NCBI GenBank assembly: GCA_965277695.1
Contig: CBDIDQ010000001.1
Coordinates: 62,001-126,000, forward strand
Source: JABSOG01 sp965277695
GTDB lineage: Bacteria > Pseudomonadota > Gammaproteobacteria > Enterobacterales > Alteromonadaceae
Length of the DNA stretch: 64,000 nt
Direction of reading: 5' to 3'
Shown here: positions 37,436 through 44,847 of the stretch, piece by piece
Layout: every line of letters starts with the position of its first letter
Position numbering within the stretch: the stretch's first letter is position 1
The notes under the pieces: generated by a model
The model's database searches: none
The model's input: the letters and a program-made list of their open reading frames with translations, nothing else
What the model was told of the DNA's origin: nothing
Program-made: the position numbers and the translations under genes

Positions 37436-37601
37436 AGCAGGCGCAAAATAAACAAGAATGATTTATCTCTCTTTGCACACCAAAGCACACCGAGGAAAAC
37501 TAAAAAGTCGAAGAGCCACATATAAACAGCCAGCTGCTCAACAATCTCTGAATAACTCAATTTAACACCACCTGAATTTGTCTAACCTAAGAAGTTGCCC
37601 T

Positions 37602-37958
37602 TTAATTTGGAATATCACCGTTGCCATTGCCTATGAGATTTGCTTGTAGCCCAATCAACAGCTGACGCAGATCAACCGGGTTGGTTATCTCATCGGTTGC
37701 TATTGCCGCATCGGTTTTTTTCTTTCACCGACACGTCCTTTTGCTCTTTGCTGAGCTTGTCGACAACCAGTGATATCTTTAAATTGTTGCGTTCTTGCCC
37801 CGTCAGCAAAACGCCATGATCCAACTCGATTTATGCCGCAGTTGTTTCGACTTCGGCATTGATTTGTTCTAATGCCTCACCAGCATGAACAGCTGTAGTA
37901 GTAACAAATGCGGCCAACACAATCAGGCCGACCAGGGTGCGTTAATAAATTTTTTCAT
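37602..37958 (-). pseudogene. decayed gene for a small exported protein
   Basis: The minus strand starts ATGAAAAAATTTATTAA, then after one frameshift reads TLVGLIVLAAFVTTTAVHAG (a signal peptide), EALEQINAEVETTAA, an in-frame stop, IELDHGVLLTGQERNNLKI, a second frameshift, and KKTDAAIATDEITNPVDLRQ to a stop at 37602. The reconstructed product of about 118 residues has no family I recognise. Two frameshifts and one nonsense codon make it non-functional. Confidence 0.75.
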
Positions 37959-38274
37959 TGAATTTTCCGAATAAATAAGATGAAGGTTTTTGTTGCTAGT
38001 GTCCCTCGGGCAGATAAGCCCGATGGGATTAAAGTCCATTACGATTAATTTAACAAAATATTTACATTGTAGAAATATAACGTTAACTTAAATCTCATTT
38101 GGTAACGGTAGTTCTGAGGTGGTAACACAATATGACAAGGTTTAGTGATCGAATTAAAAATTGAGCACACTAATCGCAAGTAACGCACGTTCAACCGCGA
38201 CCTTTTACAACGACCTTTTACAACGAATGAACTGAGGCAGATTTAAAAATTCGTGCGCCCAGCACACCCTACGA

Positions 38275-39186
38275 TCACAAATTCTCCCCAATAAAATCAA
38301 CCACCACACCGGCCAAAACCTCACCCTGATCTTCCTGCAAAAAATGACCGCCGTTAACGATAGTCGTATGCTTTTGTCCCTTTGTACCGGGGATTAATTT
38401 CTGCATCAGTTTATCGCCGCCTGCGGTGATCGGATCTGAATCGCTAAACGCGGTTAAAAAGGTTTTTTGCCATTGTGACAAAACTTTCCACGCCGCACGA
38501 TTTTTTTCAGCCGCCGGATCGTCTGGGGTGATAGGCACTAGCAAAGGAAACTGCCGGGCACCAGCTTTGTATTTTTCTTGCGGATAAGGCGCATCATAAG
38601 CGGCGATCACTGCCAACGACAATTCGCTGGTTGTGCCACGCTTGATAATATCACCAGCAGGAAACTCAGGTACTTGTTGGGAGTAGATTTGCCAGTTTTT
38701 AAAGGCTTCAGCGGGCGCATGATCACCAGTAGGTAACATGGTATTAGCTGCAACAATAGCAGCAAAGCGCTCAGTACGCTCGGCTGCCAAACGTAAACCA
38801 ATTAGTCCACCCCAATCCTGACACACCAAGGTAATTTGTTCTAATCCCAGTTGTTCAACCACTGAACCCATCCAATCAACGTGACGCTGATAAGTATAAT
38901 CCGCACACTCCGAGGGCTTGTCTGAGCGGCCAAAACCAATCAGATCAGGGGCTATCACCCGATGGCCTGCCTCAACCAGTATTGGGATCATCTTACGATA
39001 CAAAAAGCTCCAAGACGGCTCGCCATGCATCAATAATACCGGGGCAGCATCTTTTGGCCCTTCGTCCAGATAATGAACGCGTAATTCTCCGCCTTCATCA
39101 TCGTCAACCATCAAGTAATTCGGCGAAAACCCGTAGCCAGGTAAGTTGTCAAAACAACTGTCATCAGTGCGTAAAAAATCCATCAT
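38275..39186 (-). CDS. haloalkane-dehalogenase-like alpha/beta hydrolase
   Basis: 303 residues (a second ATG lies one codon in). HGEPSWSFLYRKMIP supplies the oxyanion/halide-site Glu and Trp region, DLIGFGRSDKP follows, and the nucleophile elbow CQDWGG carries Asp followed by the halide-binding Trp. The C-terminal GGHFLQED has the catalytic His. This is the pattern of DhlA/DhmA (subfamily I) dehalogenases, which cleave carbon-halogen bonds by hydrolysis. A soluble epoxide hydrolase is less likely given the DW elbow. It is the third gene of a minus-strand run with DUF1295 and fadD; gaps are 5 and 10 bases. Confidence 0.85.
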   Translation of the reverse strand: MMDFLRTDDSCFDNLPGYGFSPNYLMVDDDEGGELRVHYLDEGPKDAAPVLLMHGEPSWSFLYRKMIPILVEAGHRVIAPDLIGFGRSDKPSECADYTYQRHVDWMGSVVEQLGLEQITLVCQDWGGLIGLRLAAERTERFAAIVAANTMLPTGDHAPAEAFKNWQIYSQQVPEFPAGDIIKRGTTSELSLAVIAAYDAPYPQEKYKAGARQFPLLVPITPDDPAAEKNRAAWKVLSQWQKTFLTAFSDSDPITAGGDKLMQKLIPGTKGQKHTTIVNGGHFLQEDQGEVLAGVVVDFIGENL

Positions 39187-39191
39187 GCTCT

Positions 39192-40103
39192 CTATTTATT
39201 CGGACCCGGAAAAAAGATATTAGTGGTTTGTTGATAGGTTTTATATTCCGGCCGTTTTTGCACCGAGTAATATTCGGCAGGCACTGCCCCGGTGTAATAA
39301 ACCAAGGTGGTGTACATCAATTTAGAAGCGAATAATAATCCCGCACCTAATAATCCCCAAATAATCAGTGACTCTTGCTGATACAACGCCAACCATGAAG
39401 GAATAGCGGCGATCACCAAGCCATTCCACACCATCCACTCGGCAAAATAATTAGGATGACGACTGTATTTCCACAAGCCGACATTACACACTTTATTTTT
39501 CTCGCCTAATGTTTTCATCTGTTTCAAAAAGTTAAGTTTTTGCATGTCAGCAACAGATTCCAGCGCAAATGCCCCTAGCCACATCGCCAGACCAATAACC
39601 TCGAATATCGAAATAGTCGCAGTTGGATTAGCCGCAATAATAAAAGCCGGGAACGCCAGAAAAGAGGCATTCGCCAAACCTTGCAAGATAGCTTCGACTT
39701 GCATCACTAAAGGCGTATTAGTTTTACCGGCTTTTTGCCAGCGCCGCTTTTGATATTCATAACGGGCAAATTCCTTTTTTAACAGGCCCAATCGCCACAT
39801 TTTTAACGCGCCAAACCCCATGCGACCACCAGCAAAAATATAAGCGATGCTAACAACCGCAACACGAATCGCGTCGCCCTCGCCATAAAACCAGCTAAAC
39901 ACACCAATTAACACTAACCCCCAAGGCCAGCCAATATCGACATATGACATTCGACCGGTTCGCCATGTCGGCAAGCAAACCACCAGCGCAAACAACAACA
40001 GTTGTAAAAGGCCGTTAGTTAAACTGATTGCCTGTAAACTCACTGTGCTGAGCAATAACGCCCAACCAGCAATAAAGGGCAGTAAGGGAGAAAAATACTT
40101 CAT
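39192..40103 (-). CDS. DUF1295 / steroid 5-alpha-reductase-like membrane protein
   Basis: 303 residues with at least seven hydrophobic segments. The C-terminal motif WKYSRHPNYFAEWMVWNG is the NADPH-binding signature of DUF1295 and related isoprenylcysteine methyltransferase/steroid reductase folds. A membrane reductase acting on a lipid or sterol-like substrate is likely. Its place between an acyl-CoA ligase and a dehalogenase-like hydrolase suggests processing of a hydrophobic compound. Confidence 0.87.
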   Translation of the reverse strand: MKYFSPLLPFIAGWALLLSTVSLQAISLTNGLLQLLLFALVVCLPTWRTGRMSYVDIGWPWGLVLIGVFSWFYGEGDAIRVAVVSIAYIFAGGRMGFGALKMWRLGLLKKEFARYEYQKRRWQKAGKTNTPLVMQVEAILQGLANASFLAFPAFIIAANPTATISIFEVIGLAMWLGAFALESVADMQKLNFLKQMKTLGEKNKVCNVGLWKYSRHPNYFAEWMVWNGLVIAAIPSWLALYQQESLIIWGLLGAGLLFASKLMYTTLVYYTGAVPAEYYSVQKRPEYKTYQQTTNIFFPGPNK

Positions 40104-40113
40104 TAAATTCAGC

Positions 40114-41793
40114 CTAATTCAATGCCCGCAATTCTTTACGCAACACTTTACCCACATTGGTTTTGGGCAATTCATCAATAAATTCAACTTCTTTGGGGAT
40201 TTTATAATTGGTTAAATATTGACGACCATGTTCTTTGATTGAATTTTCAGTCACTGGGTTTGCGGTTGAATGTGGGTCTTTTCGCACGATAAATATTTTG
40301 ACTTTTTCACCGCTGATTTCACAAGCAATCCCAATAGCAGCAGCTTCAAGCACCCCATCATGCATCATCATCACTTCTTCTATTTCATTAGGAAAAACAT
40401 TAAAGCCAGAAACAATGATCATGTCTTTTTTACGGTCAACGATTTTGAAGAAACCCTGATCGTCCATGGTAGCAATATCACCTGTCGCCAGCCAACCATC
40501 CTTTAATACTTCATCAGTGGCGTCTTGACGGTTGTAATAACCGCTCATCACTTGCGGTCCTTTCACCCACATTTCACCGGGTTCCCCTAGTGCTACATCC
40601 TCACCATTATCACCCACTAAACGAATGTCAGTCGACGCCGCTGGCAAACCAATTGAACCATTAAAAGCTTCTTGATTATACGGACTCAATGTCACCATCG
40701 GTGCACATTCGGTTAAACCATAACCTTCTAACAATCGATTACCCGTCACTTTTTGCCACCGCTCTGCCACCGGACGCTGTACAGACATGCCGCCACCCAA
40801 TGAAACTTTCATCGTACTAAAATCAATTTTGTCAAAATCTGGGGTATTCAATAAACCATTAAAGAGGGTATTCACACCAGTGATAGCAGTAAAAGGATAT
40901 TTCGACAGTTCTTTAACAAACCCTTTCATATCACGAGGATTAGTGATCAGTAAGTTACTGCCGCCATAGGCAATAAAACACAGGCAGTTCGACGTTAAGG
41001 CAAAAATATGATAAAGCGGTAAAGCAGTGACCATCAGCTCTTTGCCATTTTCAAACACCGGTTTGGTCATTGCTCTGGATTGTTCCATGTTGGCTATCAT
41101 ATTACGATGGCTCAACATCACCCCTTTTGACGGCCCGGTTGTACCACCGGTATATTGTAAAAAGGCCAAGTCTTGCCCGGTGATAGCTACCGGGGTAAAC
41201 GATAATTGCGATCCAATCGTCAGTGTGTCGTTAAATTTGACGCTATTGGCGAATTGAAACGGCGGCACTAGCTTTTTAATATGTTTGATCACGGCATTAA
41301 TTAACGCCCCTTTGAATTTGCTCAAACGATCACCTAAACGGGTCACTATCACTTTAGCAATATCGGTTTGATCAATCACCGCTTCGAGAATATGAGCATA
41401 GTTTTCAATGATGAGGATCGCCTGAGCACCAGAGTCTTTTAACTGATGTTCTAACTCTCTAGCGGTATAAAGTGGATTGACATTCACCACCGTCAGCCCG
41501 GCCTTTAATGCGCCAAAAAGTGCGATAGGATATTGCAATAGGTTGGGGATCATAATGGCAAACTTGTCGCCTTTGACTAATCCTAAATCTTGTTGTAAAT
41601 AAGCGGCAAAGTCTAACGCTTGCTGCTCTAACTCTTTATAGGACATGGTTGCGCCCATATTGATAAACGCGGTATTGAATTGGTATTTACGCGTATATTT
41701 GTCGAACATTTCAACAATGGAGCCATATTTGTCCGGATCGATTTCAAATGGCACGCCTGGTGGATAGCTTTTTTCAAGCCAGATTTTTTCCAT
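40114..41793 (-). CDS. fadD: long-chain fatty acid-CoA ligase
   Basis: 559 residues from the ATG at 41793 (a GTG lies one codon upstream). AMP-binding signature YTGGTTGPSKGVMLSH, YGLTECAPM, TGDIATMD, DRKKDMIIVSGFNVFPNEIE (the FACS motif), and the acyl-adenylate lysine in PKTNVGKVLRKEL. It activates fatty acids with ATP and CoA at the inner membrane. AAAGG precedes the start. It is first in the run fadD - DUF1295 - dehalogenase-like. The symbol follows family resemblance; a specialised ligase for another acid is possible. Confidence 0.9.
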   Translation of the reverse strand: MEKIWLEKSYPPGVPFEIDPDKYGSIVEMFDKYTRKYQFNTAFINMGATMSYKELEQQALDFAAYLQQDLGLVKGDKFAIMIPNLLQYPIALFGALKAGLTVVNVNPLYTARELEHQLKDSGAQAILIIENYAHILEAVIDQTDIAKVIVTRLGDRLSKFKGALINAVIKHIKKLVPPFQFANSVKFNDTLTIGSQLSFTPVAITGQDLAFLQYTGGTTGPSKGVMLSHRNMIANMEQSRAMTKPVFENGKELMVTALPLYHIFALTSNCLCFIAYGGSNLLITNPRDMKGFVKELSKYPFTAITGVNTLFNGLLNTPDFDKIDFSTMKVSLGGGMSVQRPVAERWQKVTGNRLLEGYGLTECAPMVTLSPYNQEAFNGSIGLPAASTDIRLVGDNGEDVALGEPGEMWVKGPQVMSGYYNRQDATDEVLKDGWLATGDIATMDDQGFFKIVDRKKDMIIVSGFNVFPNEIEEVMMMHDGVLEAAAIGIACEISGEKVKIFIVRKDPHSTANPVTENSIKEHGRQYLTNYKIPKEVEFIDELPKTNVGKVLRKELRALN

Positions 41794-41964
41794 CACCTTT
41801 CCTCATTCTCATGTCTTTGTTATTTATGTGGCCTAAAAGCGAACATTCACGCTATTTAACCATGCTAAACGCAACTATTAAATTAAACCAATGAATAACA
41901 CTTATAAACAACTATTCGTTTTAAGAATGAAAGAAGTGATTAAAAACTCAAGGGGATAATTGCT

Positions 41965-42849
41965 TTATTCGTCGTCATCCAGTGTCGATTTTAGCGCGAT
42001 GATTTGTGCAACGGTTAAGCCAGTCATCTCGGCCACTTTCTCGTCACTCATTTCTTTGGCCCGTAAAAGGTTCAGTGCAACCAACTCAATGCCTTTAACT
42101 TCACCTCTGGCTTCACCTCTGGCTTCACCTCTGGCTTCACCTTTTTTTTCAGCTAAGGATAAGGCACTGATTTGTATACTGATCCATTCTTTGTGCTTAT
42201 ACTGCATCTCCAGCTCTTCTTTACTCATACTCGCCTCATTTGACACTTCATAAGCGGATTGCACGAGTGTTGGCAGATTCTCGGGGATGATGGTCAGATC
42301 TCCTGCATTCTTAAGAAAAAAGATCCAATCATCTTGAATACCCTGACACTCATCCAAGGTCTTGGTGAATTTTTTCAGTTCGATAAAAATTAACTCAATA
42401 TCATCGCTATAAGTGGTTAAGTGCTTTTTGTTGATTAACTTAAAGATGTTGATCAAATCATCATTATCATCAAACATTTCAAAGTTAACAATGGACAGAG
42501 CAATAACAGGTTTCAATAGGTGAAATTTCTCACCTTTATCCAACTGCACCGAGTAGTTTTTGGCGGCATTGTATAATACCCGCTTTTCAAAGCCTTCATG
42601 GCTAAGCACCTGCATTTCGATGATCACCGTAGTTTCATCATTTAGCACAGCCTTAACATCAACAAAGCTATCTTTCATGCCTTTTAATTGGGGGATATTA
42701 TATGGATCGACGATTTCAAGGTCAGTGACCAAACAACCGTCATTAAACTCAATGACTGAATTTAAAAATGAGATCAAGCGAGGTTTGCTGTCTTTGCTGC
42801 CAAAGACTTTTTTAAAAGCGAAATCAGTGCGAATATCTAAAAACTTCAT
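41965..42849 (-). CDS. Rpn-family nuclease / PD-(D/E)XK transposase-like protein, copy 2
   Basis: 294 residues, close paralogue of the protein at 31.5 kb over its first 230 residues (MKFLDIRTDFAFKKVFGSK, VDVKAVL, TTVIIEMQV, YNAAKNYSVQL). The catalytic D and E-x-Q are present. Near residue 233 it carries a tetrapeptide repeat GEARGEARGEARGEVKG encoded by 12-base DNA repeats, absent from copy 1. Such repeats and variable tails are known in Rpn proteins. With copy 1 in opposite orientation it brackets the lipid-catabolism genes. Confidence 0.88.
   Translation of the reverse strand: MKFLDIRTDFAFKKVFGSKDSKPRLISFLNSVIEFNDGCLVTDLEIVDPYNIPQLKGMKDSFVDVKAVLNDETTVIIEMQVLSHEGFEKRVLYNAAKNYSVQLDKGEKFHLLKPVIALSIVNFEMFDDNDDLINIFKLINKKHLTTYSDDIELIFIELKKFTKTLDECQGIQDDWIFFLKNAGDLTIIPENLPTLVQSAYEVSNEASMSKEELEMQYKHKEWISIQISALSLAEKKGEARGEARGEARGEVKGIELVALNLLRAKEMSDEKVAEMTGLTVAQIIALKSTLDDDE
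42098..42147. repeat. 12-base in-frame tandem repeat inside rpn copy 2
   Basis: About four units of CTTCACCTCTGG on the plus strand, encoding the Gly-Glu-Ala-Arg repeat on the minus strand. Copy-number change would keep the frame. Confidence 0.9.
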
Positions 42850-42948
42850 AACCCAATGCCAAATACTGAACTTTATGTGAGTATTTTAACTCAGCACTGC
42901 TGACAAAGCGATAAAGGACATCAAAGTCATTATCAGATATGACTCACT

Positions 42949-43503
42949 TTAGGCATACCTTAACTGCTGAGCCTGCTGTAGATGCTGCATTTCGGCGAGA
43001 CTAAACTGACGATCATTCATCACTTTGATCACTTCAAATTGAGTCATGGCGCGACTCTCGTTGAGTTGTAATTCACTATCGAGCAGCATCTTTAATGAGG
43101 CACGTTCGCCCTGTTCGACTGTGAGAAACTGGGCACAACCAAACTCGGTATACAGCAAGCAAGTCGCTTCATCGGGCAGATTGTTAACCTGATCGGTCAA
43201 ATTGGTTTTAAAAAACCAACTTTTTGGCATGGTAGGTTTATAGAAACGATGGGCGGCGGTAGCATTGAGGGCAATTTGCACGACTTCAGGGGTAGTCCAC
43301 TGCTGCAAATCAGTTAACGCAGCCACTACCTGCTGGTAATAAGCCGCGTCATTAATACAAAAAGAGTTGTCGTTTAAGACCTCATCCGTAAGCTGTTTAT
43401 GCTCAAAAGCAGTGGTAAACGCCATTGATGCGTCGATATCCAAAAATAATTGGTTATTAGACTGATTTAACTGCCATTGCCACTGTTCGGTAGGTTGTAA
43501 CAT
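42949..43503 (-). CDS. zapC: cell division protein ZapC
   Basis: 184 residues from the ATG at 43503; a GTG three codons upstream is possible. MLQPTEQWQWQ, FCINDAAYYQ, ALNATAAHRFYKPTMPKSWFF and the later IKVMND match ZapC, which binds and bundles FtsZ filaments at the division site. It follows pyrD, the same neighbour as in E. coli. The ribosome site is weak. Confidence 0.88.
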   Translation of the reverse strand: MLQPTEQWQWQLNQSNNQLFLDIDASMAFTTAFEHKQLTDEVLNDNSFCINDAAYYQQVVAALTDLQQWTTPEVVQIALNATAAHRFYKPTMPKSWFFKTNLTDQVNNLPDEATCLLYTEFGCAQFLTVEQGERASLKMLLDSELQLNESRAMTQFEVIKVMNDRQFSLAEMQHLQQAQQLRYA

Positions 43504-43673
43504 ACGATTCACTTTTTCTTTTTGATCATTTTGCCGCTGATCAAATTATATGGTGAAAAGCGGTCGCGTGAGTCAGATTTTTTAAAACATTTTGAGCTGA
43601 AAAATGACAGTTCAATGACAAATAATTATAACGCCAATGATAGCGCTCATTTTTACCGCGCACTTAGAACACT

Positions 43674-44681
43674 TTACAACATCTTGACGATCTTGTTGAT
43701 CAAACCCGGACCATGATAGATAAAGCCAGTGTATACCTGAACCAAAGCCGCACCCGCTTTAAGACTATCTTGTGCCGCATCACCACTGTCGATACCGCCA
43801 ACGCCAATCACAGGAATATCTTTACCGAGGATATTAGTAAGCTGATCAACCACATAGAGGCTCTTTTTCTGCACTGGACGACCACTGAGACCACCGGCTT
43901 CATCGGCATGAGGTAATCCAGCAACGTCACTACGATCCAAGGTAGTGTTAGTGGCGATCACCCCATCAATTTGGTTTTTAATCAAACTGTCAGCAATCTC
44001 TTGGATCTCAGCCAAATTCAGATCAGGTGCTATCTTCACCAGTAACGGCACCTTCTTATTATGCTGTGCCGCTAATAACTGTTGCTCTGCCTTAAGGCTG
44101 CTCAACAGGTCGTCAAGGGCATCACCATATTGTAACTCCCTCAGCCCCGGGGTATTCGGAGAAGAGATGTTCACGGTGATATAGGAGGCATATTGATAGA
44201 CCTTTCTCATACAATGAATGTAGTCATCCTTGCCATTTTCATTGGCAGTATCTTTGTTCTTTCCAATGTTAATGCCCAAAATACCATCAAACTTGGCTTT
44301 TTTGACATTTTCAACTAATTGGTCCACGCCGTCATTGTTAAAACCCATACGGTTGATAATGCCCTCAGCTTGTGGCAAACGAAACAAACGCGGCTTAGGA
44401 TTACCCACTTGTGGCCTCGGCGTTACCGTACCCACTTCAATAAAACCAAACCCCATCGCCGCAAACGCATCAATACAAGCACCGTTTTTATCCAGCCCCG
44501 CCGCTAAACCCACCGGGTTGGGAAAGATCAAACCAAACACTTCAACTGGCTTGTCCACCCGCTTTTGCTGCCACATCAACTTCAACGGGCTATTACCAAA
44601 ACGACTGAGATTATTAATGGTTAAATCGTGTGTCAGTTCAGCATCCATTTTGAACAACACATTTCTTAGCAGACTATACAT
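43674..44681 (-). CDS. pyrD: dihydroorotate dehydrogenase (quinone), class 2
   Basis: 335 residues. The N-terminal helix (MYSLLRNVLFKMDAELTHDL) binds the membrane. The FMN barrel shows NPVGLAAGLDKNG, GFIEVGTVTP and NRMGFNNDG. ITVNISSPNTPGLRELQ carries the class 2 catalytic serine, and GVGGIDSG and VQVYTGFIYHGP bind FMN. It oxidises dihydroorotate to orotate in pyrimidine synthesis, reducing quinone. zapC follows in the same direction. Confidence 0.97.
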   Translation of the reverse strand: MYSLLRNVLFKMDAELTHDLTINNLSRFGNSPLKLMWQQKRVDKPVEVFGLIFPNPVGLAAGLDKNGACIDAFAAMGFGFIEVGTVTPRPQVGNPKPRLFRLPQAEGIINRMGFNNDGVDQLVENVKKAKFDGILGINIGKNKDTANENGKDDYIHCMRKVYQYASYITVNISSPNTPGLRELQYGDALDDLLSSLKAEQQLLAAQHNKKVPLLVKIAPDLNLAEIQEIADSLIKNQIDGVIATNTTLDRSDVAGLPHADEAGGLSGRPVQKKSLYVVDQLTNILGKDIPVIGVGGIDSGDAAQDSLKAGAALVQVYTGFIYHGPGLINKIVKML

Positions 44682-44735
44682 GGGGAGTTTCTCGTTATTT
44701 TACTTTGAAAAAAAGTTCAGGGTGTAAACACAAAT

Positions 44736-44769
44736 AAACCTGACATAGGAATAGACCTTTGTCAGGTTT
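44736..44769 (-). terminator. terminator downstream of the glutamate dehydrogenase gene
   Basis: AAACCTGAC (44736-44744) and GTCAGGTTT (44761-44769) form a 9-base stem with a 16-base loop, followed on the minus strand by TATTTG. It lies between the end of the dehydrogenase and the start of pyrD. Confidence 0.65.
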
Positions 44770-44776
44770 TTGATTT

Positions 44777-44838
44777 TGCTCTGCTCTGCTCTTAACTGTT
44801 AACTGTTAACTGTTAACTGTTAACTGTTAATTGTTAAT
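44777..44838. repeat. short tandem repeats (CTCTG, then TAACTGT heptamers)
   Basis: About three CTCTG units (44777-44791) are followed by five exact TAACTGT units (44793-44827) and one variant TAATTGT (44828-44834). It is a simple-sequence tract between the glutamate dehydrogenase stop and its terminator, prone to slippage. Confidence 0.9.
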
Positions 44839-44847
44839 TACATCAGC

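Larger units (their letters stand above)
37353..38274. other. 922-base region with a decayed gene and repeats, no intact gene
   Basis: Contains a three-way-junction palindrome (37369-37435), a decayed exported-protein gene (37602-37958) and, at about 38247-38274, a sequence (AATTCGTGCGCCCAGCACAC then CCTACG) related to the same palindrome family. A near-duplication of 'ACGACCTTTTACAACGA' type sequence is at 38196-38227. No other gene is seen. Confidence 0.6.
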
